Below, piece after piece: positions 1 to 19,400 of a stretch of 64,000 nucleotides of DNA. The number at the start of each line of letters is the position of its first letter. Within the stretch, counting starts at the first letter, position 1. This DNA comes from Gymnorhina tibicen. Taxonomy: Eukaryota; Chordata; Aves; Passeriformes; Artamidae. Both the position numbers and the translations under genes were made by a program. The stretch spans positions 248,001 to 312,000 of the forward strand of contig VXAZ01007517.1 of assembly GCA_013399875.1 (NCBI GenBank). Reading direction: 5' to 3'. The notes beneath the pieces were generated by a model, which worked only from the letters and a program-made list of their open reading frames with translations, had not been told where the DNA came from and ran no database searches.

Positions 1-278
1 TTGCTAGGAACCTTACCATCCCCTCAATTTGCAATGTTAGTTAGTTGTGATTCATTGAACCTAGCAAGTGCTCCATGCTCTTTGGGTTGTTTTGGTACTG
101 GTTTAACTAAATCAGCTTGAAATTTAACTGTAAGGTGGGCTCTTTTTTTTTTTTTCTTCTACATACAGGCAAAGGGAAGAGTTTATTTTTAACTGAAATA
201 AAGGATTATTAGTGGTCATTAAAAAGATCTTAGTTGTTGCAATGTAATTAACCTTGAGGTAACTGTGATCTCTCTCAG
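1..278 (+). other. LAPTM4A intron 1 (3' end)
   Basis: Non-coding sequence ending in the acceptor of exon 2. It holds a short T-run at about 143-156. Nothing else was recognised. Confidence 0.8.
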
Positions 279-6171
<5,893 letters not shown>

Positions 6172-6875
6172 AGCAATTTTTATGTTCATTAACATCTGTA
6201 CCAGCTTCCTGGGGGTTTTGTCTTTTAATCTTGCAAAACTGCTTAAGTAATAGAAATATCCAGGGCTTTAGGAGCAAACTGTTCTGTTTAAAATATGTTT
6301 GATATAAACTTACTAAGCAAAACACATCTGAGAGTGATTTTGTTTGCTTTAATTTTTGTTCTCCCTAATGCTCTTAAACATTTTATTGCCTTAGGGCCTT
6401 ACACCTGCAAGAACTTATGCATGTGACTTAACTTGTGGCTTTTAATAATACCAATTGAGCCACTCTGATTGAAGTTAGCTACAATTATAAGTGTCTGCAG
6501 GATTGTGCCCTTAATTTATATTAATTTTTTGTGAGTAGTTCATAAAGACAATCTGATCGTGCAGCAAAATGACAGTTTGCCTTTATCCATTTTTTGGAAG
6601 GGGAAGGGTTTGAATGTGGTATATACGTGACTTTTTTTACTTTGCACTTTTCTCATATGTTATCTTACCTTTTATTGTGGTTTTTTTGGTTATCCTATGT
6701 CTTGAAACATAGTATTTTTGAGGAACAGGTGAGGGTGGCACAGGAGTTCTATTACAACGAGCTGGGAATGCAAGAAAAATAAATTGAAATGTGGAAGATG
6801 GTTGCATGCTTCTAATCTTCTATGTATTTTCCTCTTTGTGATAAATGATAAATAAATCTTTTACAAAATGTTCAT
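6172..6875 (+). other. LAPTM4A: LAPTM4A 3' untranslated region
   Basis: Runs from the stop codon to the poly(A) signals. No conserved ORF is seen. The end point is inferred from the second AATAAA and the GT-rich stretch after it. Confidence 0.6.
6778..6856 (+). terminator. LAPTM4A polyadenylation signals
   Basis: Two AATAAA hexamers, at 6778-6783 and 6851-6856. The second is followed by a GT-rich stretch from about 6877 (gtggtgctggttggtc), the expected downstream element, so cleavage is probably near 6870. The first may give a slightly shorter transcript. Confidence 0.6.
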
Positions 6876-8700
6876 CAGTGGTGCTGGTTGGTCTATTTGG
6901 TGGCTTTTTTGTTTTGCTTCAGTGTGCTGCAGATAGTCCAACATACTTAGTTACACGTTTAGTGGTTGATCCATTCTTCAGCAGAAGTCCTTGAGTGGGT
7001 GGAGAACATGGATTCTCTCTAACGCACAAGCCTGTGTTTAAAGCCTTCACAGTTCAAGTACTTGGTTGTCTTCCACTTGTCTGATTGGTACTTACACATG
7101 AGCTGGGAAAAGGGAATTGTACTGGAGGCTTCGGGCCCTCAGGGAAATCTGATGTCTGATCAGTTCAGGCGTTAAGAGCAGGACAGACACCCAGTAGGAC
7201 TACGACATTATTTACATTGGAAAGTGTCCAGAGTTGTTGGAGATATGCCATACCTTCAGTGATGTTCTTCTAAAATTACCAAAAAACCCCAAACCAAAAA
7301 ACCAAGCTACACACAACTTTCTACTCTTTTTTGTAGCAAGATGTGTAAAGAGGTAAAAGGTAATTTAGTGATTCAGTATGTCTGAAGAAATAAAACATCT
7401 TTCTGCTTTGGAAGAGAAAAGGTACCTCGTGTTAAATTCTGGAAAAAAGGGTTCAATTTGTTACAGTATTTAGTTTGTGGGGGGTTATTACCATATTTTC
7501 AATATGTACCTCTGTATGCATTTAAGAATGCTCTGTTAGGGCTCTGCTGTGAGCAGTAGTTTCCCTGTTAACTCAGGTGCCACCTGTGAGAGCACTTTGA
7601 ACTGCAGTGCTCTCAGATCCTCTCTGCCACTGTTGTGACAGAGCCCTCCCTCCGAAGGTACCCTGAGGGTGCTGGTGGCAGCTGTGCTCTGTTTCCACAT
7701 TCTGGGGAACTGCCTTGAATCTGGACTCCCACAGAGACTCCAAACCCAGCCCATCTTTAGTTGCTGCCACAGACTGCTTAAATGGGACTTTGGAGGGAGG
7801 GAGGGAGGAGGGGCAGATGTGAAAGACTGCTGTGGTTTTCATGTGGTCTAAGAAACACAGCTGAAGCTGTTGGGCAGTTGGGTGCTGCTCAAATAACAGA
7901 TTCCAGTACATTCTGCTCCGGATCCCTCTGCAGCAAGGGAGTGTGAGTGTGTCTGATCATGAGTGGGTGAAGAGCTCCTGCCAAGGGCTGGCTATTGAGA
8001 CTTTCCAAGTGGGTGGCTGACCATGTGGGTGAGCAGTATTTGGCAGCAGCAGGCACTGCCTGAACTTCGTCTGGGGTCTGTGGGCATGTGCTCCTGCTCA
8101 AAACGCTGCAGCCTCTTCTGGGAGAGAAAAGCCATTATACTCCCCTAAAGCCCTGTCCTGTGGCTTTGTCCTGGGTGGTGGTTCCTCTTGCCTGCTGTTA
8201 TGTGCAGCCTTTGGGCATGTGATGGTGGCCTCTTCTACTGTGCCTTTGTGGTAGAACTTGCTGAAGTGAGTCAGTGCCTGCCTGATACTGTACAGCTGGT
8301 GGGTTGGTGGTTCCTCTTCTAAATCAGGGCTTCCTGTTCCCCTGATGGAGTTGATGGGAGAGATGATGATCCTGCAGTACAACAAGATACAGATTTGGCA
8401 AAGGTGTCTTCTAAAGCCCCGTGCTGGAGATCAGGGTCCCTTTGTGCCCTAAGCCGTGCTGTCCGTTGAAGTTCACTGCAGCTTCCTGCAGGAACTGGCA
8501 GGAGCTCCAGTGCCAGGAACCAGACAAAATGCCCTTGGTCAGATTTGGCAACAGAGCAGGCGGTTCCTTGTGCCTCGGTGATCACACTGGGAGCTTTTTC
8601 TCCCGTTCTTTGCAAATACTGCCTTGGAGACTGAAATGCAAAATAAGCCTGGACCAAACACTTCTGGTGAAGGAAGAATGGTGTCTCAGCTCCCCCTGCG
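6876..8700. other. Intergenic region between LAPTM4A and MATN3
   Basis: About 1.8 kb. GC content rises from about 7540 towards the MATN3 CpG island. ORFs on both strands overlap each other and show no recognisable domain, so I read them as chance ORFs in GC-richer DNA. Confidence 0.6.
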
Positions 8701-9070
8701 CCCAGGTTTGAACCCTGCCCTGCCCTGCCCCTGCCGCACGTTCCCAATGAGGAGCTCCAATCCTCGCCCCCTTCCTTCTCCCGGCGGCTGAGCGCCCGTC
8801 AGGGCGGGGGTGCGAGGGCCACCGGCCCGCCCTGGGGAGGAGGTGGCGGGGGCGGCCGATGCCCCCTCGGTGTCCCGTCCCCCTTCCCCGGCCCGGCAGC
8901 CTTAAAGGCGGCGCGGCGGGCGCGGAGCCTGCGGCGGCACCATGGGGCGGGCGCTCGGCATCCTCGGCTGCTGCNCCGGGCGGCCCCTCCGCAGGTACCG
9001 CACCCGCCGGGACCGCGCGGCCCGCCCGCTCCGCGCTCCGCTCTCTGCTGCCCCAAACCCCGCGTAGCTC
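8700..9070 (+). promoter_or_regulatory. CpG island at the probable MATN3 promoter and first exon
   Basis: A sharply GC- and CpG-rich block (gcggcggcaccatgg, cccgcccgct and similar) between AT-rich flanks. A TTAAA-like element at about 8901 lies about 40 bp before the candidate ATG. It is immediately upstream of MATN3 and on the same strand. Confidence 0.6.
8942..8994 (+). CDS. MATN3: Probable MATN3 exon 1 (signal peptide start, with an undetermined base)
   Basis: The ATG at 8942 has a strong Kozak context (GGCACCATGG) and starts [11 protein letters not shown]. An N at 8975 follows, then GC-rich sequence to a donor at 8995 (gcag|gtaccg). Exon 2 begins with two bases of a split codon, so exon 1 must end in phase 1. 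With the N counted as one base the exon ends in phase 2. The N therefore hides a gap of zero or a multiple of three bases, probably the missing leucine-rich signal core. Assigned by position, strand and context. Confidence 0.5.
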
Positions 9071-12000
9071 TTCCCTGCCTGTGCTCATTGCTCGAAACAT
9101 CTTTATTTCAGACTCATGGAAGGACCAGGTTGCTGAAAAGCTTTTTTTTCTTCTTACTCTGAAAAAGAAAATTCTTCTACCTACAAACTCTGCATTGCGT
9201 CTTTTTTCTTTCTTTTCTTTCTTTTTTTTAGAACAAACATTGCTTGTCTTTTTTTTTCGTGTGTTAAGCTACGCATGCATGCAGTAACATTGCTTCACGT
9301 TTTCTCAGCTTCCCAAACGCAAAATTGAATTACAGGATGCATATAGAATTATATAGAATATGCCTGGATGGGATCCTGGATTCGTCTGGTCTATTACTCC
9401 ATCCAAAGGCAAAATCAACTCTGCTGATGTGCTTCCTGAGGGAATTTGTGCAAGTTCATTTTTTCCCTCTGTTTTCACTTGAATCAGAGAGAAAATGTTT
9501 CTAATGTCTTGGGAAAAAAAAAGGTGCTGTTTTCACCTCTACTTTTAAGATACTTGTGAAGATTTTTTAAAATCTCAGCTGGAATGGAATAATAAAAGTG
9601 AACTTGATAGTAGCCAGGAGAGGTGTGTCAGGTTCTCAAAACAGCCCTCAAGGTGTGAACTCAAACTGGACACCTCATATTTTGCTATTTAATGCACTGG
9701 TGAGCCAGAATGTCTCTTTTATAGAACTACTCTTGTTTTGGGTTGTCCATTTTTGAGCTGCAAATCCAACCTTGATGATAGAAACTAAGTTCATGGTACT
9801 GTCAGTGTCAGGACGTGGTATCAGGACTGGGACGGTGCATTTCAGTTGCCTACTGTCACTGTCTTGATTGGGTTTTCTCTTCCTAGAAGTGATGCTTGTC
9901 TCTGATCTGAGCTACAGCTTTTCTGCTTCTGTCTGGATTTATATGGCAATGTGTGTGTAAATGTTCATTTTTACATGTAAAATTACTTGATAAGTAATTT
10001 CACTTTTTTCTCTGCCCTACAAGCCTTAAAATTTCCAAAGAAGCCTTTTTACAGCATCATTTGTGTCTTTTTCCTGTTGGCCTTTATTTTTCCCTATTGT
10101 GTATTTTGGATTGTTATTTACAAACAAGAAATAATTCCTAATTAGCAGTTTATATTGGTACTCTCCTAAAAAATATTAGGATTTGTTCCCTGTGTGATCT
10201 ACTCCAATGTTTTGCCATTTTATTTCTTTATCTTATGAAAACTGGAATTGAGGCTTTATGAAAATAAACAGTAAGTACATTTAAATATAATTGCTCCATC
10301 TCTATGTTGGCTGTTACATGAAAAACACAACCCTTTTTTTCAAGGACGATTAGACATTTTGAGGGCTCAAATATGCAACTATCTATTAATGCTTCGAAAA
10401 GTTCAGTTATTTATTACTCGACAAAATTAATGTTTAAGAATATCTAATGTCTTGCTCACTATCATTTGAAGCCTCTTTTTAAAGAATCAACCAACATTAT
10501 CTGGTAGGAGTAGTTTGCCATGACAGCACTCACTGCCCTTGGGTGAGAGCTCCTGTCCTGTGTAGGAGATGACTGAAGCATTTTCCTTCCTTCTTGACAG
10601 ACACTGCCTGTAAGAACCGGCCCCTAGACCTCGTCTTCATCGTAGACAGCTCCCGTAGCGTCCGACCTGAAGAGTTTGAGAAAGTGAAAATCTTCTTGTC
10701 AGAAATGATCGATACCCTGGATGTTGGTGAAAGAACAACGCGTGTGGCGGTCATGAACTACGCGAGCACTGTCAAGGTGGAGTTTCCCCTCCGGACCTAC
10801 TTTGACAAAGCCTCTCTGAAGGAGGCTGTGTCTCGCATTGAGCCCTTGTCTGCTGGCACAATGACCGGCCTTGCCATCCAAACTGCCATGGATGAAGTCT
10901 TCACTGAGGAAATGGGCACCCGGCCAGCAACCTTCAACATCCCCAAGGTGGTCATTGTTGTGACAGATGGACGGCCACAAGACCAGGTTCAAGATGTGGC
11001 GGCAAGCGCCCGGACAGCTGGCATCGAGATCTACGCGGTTGGGGTAGACCGGGCGGACATGCAGTCCCTGAGGATAATGGCCAGCGAGCCCCTGGATGAA
11101 CACGTCTTCTATGTGGAGACCTATGGTGTGATCGAAAAGCTGACATCCAAATTCAGGGAGACTTTCTGTGGTAAGGGGATCAGTCCAAAAGAGTAGTGTA
11201 ACTTGGCTCCTTTTGATTTCTGCTGTGGTTCCACTCCCTAAGAAAGAAGTTTTTCAGAAGTGTTATGTATCACATCTAAATATTTGCTTTACCATCCATT
11301 GGGCAAACAAGCCAACCCTTTTTTTTCAGTGGAGGCCAAGTAATGGCCTTTCATTTTGAATAGTGACCTTAGTGCAGGTAACAGACCTGACCTGAGTGGA
11401 CCTCCTTGTGCAGTTGGTCAGATTTAGTGCAAGCGAAATCACAGCAATCTGGATGAGGTTTGACTGCATATATTTACTAAATTACTGAAGAGCTGTGCAG
11501 GCTGCTCATTTCTTTTCCCATCTCGCTGGGAAGTAAGGAGGGTGGGAGTGTGGAGCTGAAGGGCTTCCTTATAGGTTCAGAGTAGGAAAATCAGTGTGGC
11601 AGGTAAACCACTACACTGGCTTGAGCAATCTGGTGCAGGATAAAGCGCCCAAATGCAGCAGCAGGTCATCTCAGGACAGGCTTTCACTCCTTAGGCTCTG
11701 CTGAGTTTTTCCAGTGTGCCAGGTTCACATCTCCCTGTGTTTCTCTGCAACTTGGTTTAGACAAGGAACTCTGGGATGGGATGAATTAACTTCACTTTTT
11801 CAGGGCTGGTTTTGTAAAAATGCTGTACGTATTTGATTTAGGCTTGAACTTCACTAACAATGCTAGGCCAGAGTGGACTGTTATTGTCATTTATAGGGAA
11901 AAAAGGTCATCTGGAGTATTTAGAACTGCCTATAGATAGCTGTGACATAGCCCTACTCACAAAAATCAAATGGCAACTTTTCAACAGTTAAAACACTTGT

Positions 12001-13358
12001 GCAAAGCAGTTTTTTCTAGTAAATTTCTAAGAAATTTACTTTAAAATAAGTTTCCAGCAAGTAATAGGTAAAATCAGGTGTAAATAACATTGTAAGAAAA
12101 TTAATAACAGCCACTGCCTTGGGAACTTGGTTGGCAGTGTATTACTTTGTTATTTCAGAGCCTTACTAAAAATTACCACCACACCTTTTGAATAGGTTTA
12201 GAGTGAATAGACGTCTTTCTCTAGGTATGAAATAAATGTGTAAGACCATCTACAGACAGGACACTTTGCCCAATAATTAGCATAGGAAATGCCTTGAGGT
12301 TTGGCTTGACACCATGTTGTGCTGCTGATGTGACCAGATCCTCACAAGTGCCCACCTGGCTGGACAGGTATGTGTGCTGTGAACATGGCACTCATTTCCA
12401 CCTATGTTCTCACCAAAGCAAGTCCTTTCATAGCAGCAAAGAAAAATCTCTTGTTCTTAAGAATAAACTTACTCTTTATTGTGCTGAAGCATCGAAATTA
12501 TGCACCTGCAAGGCTGGAGGATAAATCAGAGAGCTCACACATGTACACTTCCAGTGAAACTCTGAATTGCCTGCATGCAGTTTGCCGGAATCTTTGGGAT
12601 TCATGAAAAAAAGGGTGAAGGAAATAGTCTTTAAAAGACTCCCATAAACCAAATGAATCTAAGAGGGTCTTGTAAGACAATGTGGTAAACTGGGTCCCCT
12701 TCCAGCTCCAGAGTGCTTTTTGGTCAGAAATCTGGACTCACCAGTGACAATTAGGATTTTCTGTGCTTTGACCAAGGCAAATAAATTTGTTTGTAGTGAA
12801 CAGGAAAACTAATGTTCAGGGGAAAAACAGTTGGCCAAGATCAAGTTCTTGATGCATTGAAAGCATTATTCAGCATGAGACCGTCTCAGAGATGGAAAAT
12901 CTTAGCCTTGAATTGCTGTCCAACTCAGTGGACATTTGACTTTCCTACCACAAAAATCTGACCATTTGAGTCTGAGCTTCTCACTTGAAAATATCACTCA
13001 GAGATTTTGTTCATAAATCATGGAGATTAATTCTCTTATTCCCAAGGGTGTAGTATAATGAAAAGATGCTGTCTTTGTTTCAAATTTGTTTTTACCAAGA
13101 CAAGACAACTCTATCAGCCCGTTTAGCGGACTTCTAAATCTTCCTTGTTTTAGAAAATGGGAAACGTTGCCATTTTGTTGCCACAAAATTGCCTTGTTTT
13201 CAGAAATATGTGAGAAGGTTCAAGCACTCTTGCTTCTGATTTCTTATCTCACCAGTATTGCTTTGGAGATTGATTTTACCAGTAGTCCATACTCACACTG
13301 TAACTACTAATCTAAGTAAAATCTCAGGTAAAAATGTCTTCCCATTTCTCTCTCTAAC

Positions 13359-13405
<47 letters not shown>

Positions 13406-16400
13406 TTTCTTTCTTTTTCTCTCTCTCTTTCTCTCTCTCTCTTTCTCTCTTCCTCTTTTTCTCTCTTTCTCTCTTTCTTTCTCTCTCTCTTAATCTTTCT
13501 CTCTTTCTTTCTCTCTTCCCTTTTTTTTCCACTTCCCACTTCTTTTCTCCACCTTTTTTTTCCTCACTCCTTTCCTTTCCCTTTCTCCCCTCTCCCCTAA
13601 ATTTAGTAATCTAAAAGCCTTCTAAGTTTAAGTGAATATCCAGGCTTCTTTGACAGTCTGTGGAGATAAACAAGGGCATCTTGAGGTGACCAAAGAAGCA
13701 GCAGACAGTAAGCTGAATAGACTTGAGAAAAATTGGTCAGGAGTTAATAAGTTACACAGTTAGACCTTCTGTGAAGGAAAAAGACTGTTGGCACACACAT
13801 TGCCGAGACAGCCCAGCATTATACAGGCATTTTGTCTGCCTTGTCACCCCAACAGACTTGTAGCACTCGCATGTCCATCCCACTGCAGTTGTGTCACCTT
13901 TTTCTCTGTTTTCAGTGTGATGAAATAGCTTTACTGTTTGCTGGGGAATCAGTTGGTCCTGAAAACTTTATCTCATTTTGCAGTTTCAACTTCTCGGTTC
14001 TCTGAGATTTGGACATTATTTCTGTGCTCTCCTTCAATTATGAGGTTCACATGCCTGTAAAGGTACCCTACTGTAGAGACTTTCCTGCATATCCTCCTTT
14101 GGTCCTGACTTTTTAAAAAATCTGATGGGTCAAGGCAGCTGTAGCCCCACCATACCCCATCTTGCACTGGTGGGTTTCCTTTCTGGCTGATACATCTGCA
14201 CCATCATTCAGGCACTCTTTTTGTCCCGGAGATGAGAGTATGTTATTCTAGTGCCTCTGACTAATTTCTTTGTTCCTCCTGCTTTTGATGCTCTTTCTGT
14301 TTTTATTTTTCAGTTTTATTTTATGTTATTTTATTTTTAAATTTAATTTAATTTAATTTTGCTTTCTGTTGCATTTCAGTTTACCTGGGAGTTTTTTACA
14401 GTGCAGCAGGAATTCACAGATTGGGTTCTGTGCGGGTCAGCTGAAGTTCTTAAGCCAACAGACAGTGATACATTTTAGCATTATTTCAACTGGTTGTCCG
14501 TAATGGAAAGGGACTGGATACAAAGAGCCAGATGGTCCTTTTCATTGCTGAGCTCTCATTTCCAGCGTAATGCTACTAAATGCTTAAAACTCTCCTTGTT
14601 GAACTCTTTTCAGTGCATCTTTTCTCCTGCCACCTCAGGTGGTGATTTATTTCCGTGCCGTTTATGACCTCTCCTGGCTACAGAGAGGTGCAAAGGAGGC
14701 CTGTAACTTGTGACAGCAACACGGCAGTGACATTTACTACCACTAATCCAGCAAACAGTGCAAGATGTACTTCTGTAAGCATGAATGATTAATGCCTGTT
14801 CCTTTCCTCTGGGATGACTGAAGTACCTCTCTGTCAATGCCCTTTGTAGCTGTGAACATGTGTGCCCTGGGGACCCATGGCTGCCAGCAGGTCTGTGTGA
14901 GTAACGGGGCATCCTACTTCTGTGATTGCTATGAAGGGTACACCCTGAATCCAGATAAGAGAACCTGCTCAGGTATTACCCCTTTGGAAGATGAGTTCAA
15001 TTAGAAAAAAAAAAATTAGCACCATAATTAAATTTGAGATGCTACTTGTGTGCTTCTGTTGAAACAGCAAACGTCTATATCTTTTTCAATAATAAAAAAT
15101 CTAGTAATGAATAATAAATAAAACTCAACTGCAAGTAATGGTGAGATGTAGTTTGATCCTATTACCATCCTTTTTATTGTGCCTACAGATCCATTCACAG
15201 GCCAGATGCCAAAACCAAGTCTTCAGATGTAGACACTGTATAGATATTTTCTCCTACCACTTGTTCTAATTCCTTCAATTACTATTGCCATTTCTGAGCT
15301 GATTCTAAATCAAAATATATTAAAAAAAGTGAACGTTTACTCCATCCCAAACTACTTGTTATTAACAATGAGTTGTTTCTCTAACATGCCTTACAAGCTG
15401 TGGACATGTGCGCACCTGGGAGGCACGAGTGTGACCAGATCTGTGTGAGTAACAACGGATCCTATGTCTGTGACTGCTATGAAGGCTACACCTTGAATCC
15501 AGACAAGAAGACTTGCTCAGGTAAGAATTAAAGGCTACTTGAGTATATGAAACCCATGGAGATATGGACATGTTTTCTGTGACTTACCCTAAAATGAGAA
15601 CTCAGCTGTAGTCTTTCCCCTTGATTCCAATAACAATAACATTGCATTTTTCGTTAAATTTGTTGATTAAAAAATGAAGTTTGGCACTTATCTACCATCT
15701 TATGGTCTTCACAGAATTCCATAAACATTGTTTAGCTGCTCAGTCTGACATGGGGCAGGTTATTGCTCATCTCTTGGGTTCTTAGCTTCATCCTACTGGG
15801 GATGTACAGGACTGCTGGTATTGCTAATAAAAGACGGAACTGCATGAGATATAATGTAGTCATGTCTTGCAGTATCTACCTCCTCCATTAAATTATTAAT
15901 AACTGAATTCAACTTTCTGCAGCATAATATAATAATGTAGTAGGACACTGGTTAAGTTGTAATTAAAGTGTAATTACAAATGTTGAGCATTTAAAAGAGT
16001 GAAGTGTCTGTGAGGGATTAACAGGTTTCTTTTCTAAACCGTGGCTCACCACAGCCATGGGCATGTGTGCACCTGGAAGGCATGACTGTGCCCAAGTCTG
16101 CCTGAGTAATGACGGATCCTACAGCTGCGGCTGCTATGAAGGATACACGCTGAATCCAGACAAGAAGACTTGCTCAGGTAAGATCTGATTAAGGAAAAAT
16201 TGTGTTCCACTAAAAGCAAGTAGCTTTTAGAAATCCAGCTAATTTATGTTACTTTTCTGATAAATTATCCCAGAGTTTCTGTACAACCCCTGAAAACTCA
16301 GGACAACTTTGTTCTTCATATGAACAGTAGTAATTTGAGAGCCTTGGCTATTCTACAGTTCCGTGAGGCTTGTATTTGGTAAGATTAAAATGCCATTTGG

Positions 16401-19400
16401 CATTTCCTTGAGGACTTCACAGTATTTTCACACCCATGGAGCATGAATTACCATATCCAATATGTGATGTCTACCATCTCTGCAAGAAAACTCTTCAGTA
16501 AAGCAGCGCAAGGGAATGAGATGAGGGAGAGCATGGACTGTGCTGGAAGAGAAATTGCAGTCTGTATCATCATGAGCATGATTGCTCTTTCTGGCAGATG
16601 TGTTTGGACCTTAGAAAACATTCCAGCCTTAGAGCTCTAGAGGATGAAGGGAAATGTTCCTTCTCAGTGCTGGTCTCTTGTGGAGAGCAAGAGCATAGAT
16701 GTAGCTGGTACTCAGGGATGTACGTGAGTATATATTGTCTGCAAATTAATATCTAGTCTATATTATCTTCATTTGATTAGGGTTTGATCTTCACTCTTAA
16801 TTTCTCTGGATGTCTCACTGGTGATTTATATAGGGAAAATAATTTTTTTTCCACTTCCACTATAATCATTTTCCTTACTATATTTTTTGTGACCAAGTGT
16901 TGAATTTAGGCTTCCAGTTCCAGGAGGTTCCTGGTCAAATCTCTCCAGTTAAGTCACAGGTCTCACATCTCAAAGAGGTGAAGCCAGAGGGCCTCAGTAT
17001 TCCTTCCTGCCTAGGTTACGAGCTGATTTTGTAAATATGGTGCCTAGGATTAGCTCTTAGCTGGCATTACATGGAGGCAATAACTATGTGAGGGAATGTA
17101 AATTCAATTAGGCCTCCCCTTTGGGAGTCCAATCCCAAACCTCATTTCATAGCACTGATTCTCCTCCTGCATACTCAAACTTTTAATTATTTTCTTCACA
17201 TGCTTGATTTTTTTTTCCTTTAGAATCTCATTTTGCAGTATCCTGCTAATGATTTCCCAACCATGCAGGTCTTTGTGACAATTATATCACAAAGATGTGC
17301 AAAAAAAGATGCAAAAATAGTCTAGGTCTGGGAGAGGGTCTTTTTTCCCTTTTCCTTTTCCTTTTTTTCTTCTTTTGCTTTTCTTCCCTCCTGTTCTTCT
17401 TTCTTTCTCTCTTTCTCACTCTCTTTTCTCTCTCTCTTTCTCTCTTCCTTTTTTTCTCCATCTTTTATTTTTTCTTGTGCCTTACTCAGCTTCCTTACTG
17501 CAAAGACATCCAAATATAGGAATTCCTTCTCAGCTTGTCCTTTCAGCATTGATGTGTTAAATTTGGCAGAAAACAGCAGCCTCACACATAAAGTGCCCAT
17601 TTTGTAACTGGCAGTGGGTGTCACATCTTTTTAGCAGCCACATATACTTTTCTGTTTATGGTCTTTTCAATCCATAAAACAGTGTCTTCTCCAACTCAAT
17701 TAGAGCTGAAGTAATGCCAAATAGTCTCTTAAAATCAAGATATTTGTTCTCTGAAATTCTGTTGGATAATTGTTTTGTAAATGCAAAACACTTCTAGTTC
17801 CATTCCTTTTGCCATCTGTTTGTTACAGCTGCAAAAAAAGTGTTGCCAGTATTCCAAACCTTGTACTAATTTTGTGACGTTGATAGCCAGATAAAAACAC
17901 ACTCTGTGCACCCTGCTCTGGTTAATAGCACGCTGACATGCAGTAAAAACATCCTGGTTTGCATCCAAATGAAGATACATTCACGAATGGGAATTGCTAC
18001 GACCAACTCTCAAGGCTGAAGTTTGGACATTGTTTAATATCCTTCTCCTCTGAAATGCCTCCCTCAGCTGCTGACGTGTGTGCGCCTGGCAGGCACAACT
18101 GCGAGCAGGTGTGCGTGAGGGATGACCTGTTCTACACCTGTGACTGCCACCAAGGCTACACCCTCAACCCAGACAGGAAGACATGCTCAAGTAAGAGCAG
18201 ACTGATGATCCCTTCCCCCCCATCCCTCCCTGGCTAAGTGCATGTATTGCGATAACTGTCATTAGCACATTAATATATTTGTATCTCTCAGAGGAACTTT
18301 CATGTGCATTCAGGTGTTAAAAGACAGTTCTATGTCACTCTGCCTTGCCCACTTTGAGCAAAATTCAGAGATACAAAGGATTTTATAGGTAACAATGTTA
18401 GTAAATACTCACCATGCAGCCTTTGTCAACTTATAACTTAAGGCCTTCTCTAATTTATGCAATATTGAGAAAACCCAGAACTGTGAAATTGTTGAAGAGA
18501 GAAGGGGTTAGTCACACATTTTGTAGTATTGCGGAATGTGTGTACCACCATGCAAGACAGTTTGAGGTGATGTCCTCCCCTCCAGTCTGAATTTCATCTT
18601 GCTGTTCCTTTCTTTAGCTTCTCAGTGACTTTGTGTTACAGTAAAAATGTAGTAATTTCAGAAATGTTTCTTTCCTTCCCAGTCTCCTTACTGTAAAGTT
18701 TTTGTGTACTGGAAACCTTTCCGAGGGTGTCTTTAGAGCTGATGTGGCATTTGACATCTGGTGGGGTTAGGCAGCTGGGTCAGAGTGAGCAAGGTCTGAG
18801 GTATCCCTTCTATTAATTAATGTATCAATCCCCAGGAAGAAAATTGCTGCTCCAAGGCAAGATCAGTTGCACATCTCAGTAGTTCCTAGTAAGATTCATA
18901 GAGGATAGGCTACCAGCATGGAAAACCACTGCCATTGGGAAGCATTAAAAAATGAAAATATTATCTTGTTTTTGGGTAACTGCTTCTCCAAGGCACAGCC
19001 TGTGTGAACTGATGCATGTGCACCAGGAACCCATGACTGGAAGCAAGTCTGTGTGAGTGGATCATAGACCTGTGACTGCTATGAAGGCTTTCTCTTAAAT
19101 TCAGATGACAAAACATGCTCAAGTAATAATTTAATGTTGGGGTTTTTCTGAATATGTTTATTTATTGAAGCACCTCTTTTTAATGTGTTAAACATTTTTA
19201 ATCTCTTTCAGAAATGGTCTATCAACTCACAAGCTCCCAGGAAGCATAATCTCTTTTCATTCTTGTATGCCTCTTTCCTCAAATATTTTGAGCTAGTTTG
19301 GTCCTTCTTTTGTTTAGCTATAACAGTTACTGTATTTAAAATTAGTTTAAGTTTAATGTTGCCTCTTATCTATTGTTACACATTTGAGGAGTCACTGTAT

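Noticed and set aside
7536..9100. Several 60-172 codon ORFs upstream of and over the MATN3 CpG island
   Set aside because: They overlap on both strands, lack recognisable domains and follow GC composition. One contains the undetermined base.
9345..9420. Possible CR1 fragment in MATN3 intron 1
   Set aside because: Similarity too weak and short to annotate.
10699..11103. 134-codon antisense ORF across the MATN3 VWA exon
   Set aside because: It is the shadow of a GC-rich coding exon whose + strand frame is an unmistakable VWA domain.
13258..13614. Ser/Phe/Leu-rich and Lys/Glu/Arg-rich ORFs
   Set aside because: Both are translations of the CTTT/CT microsatellite.
17295..17624. ORFs rich in Phe/Leu/Ser or Lys/Glu
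   Set aside because: Low-complexity pyrimidine tract in MATN3 intron 5; no domain.
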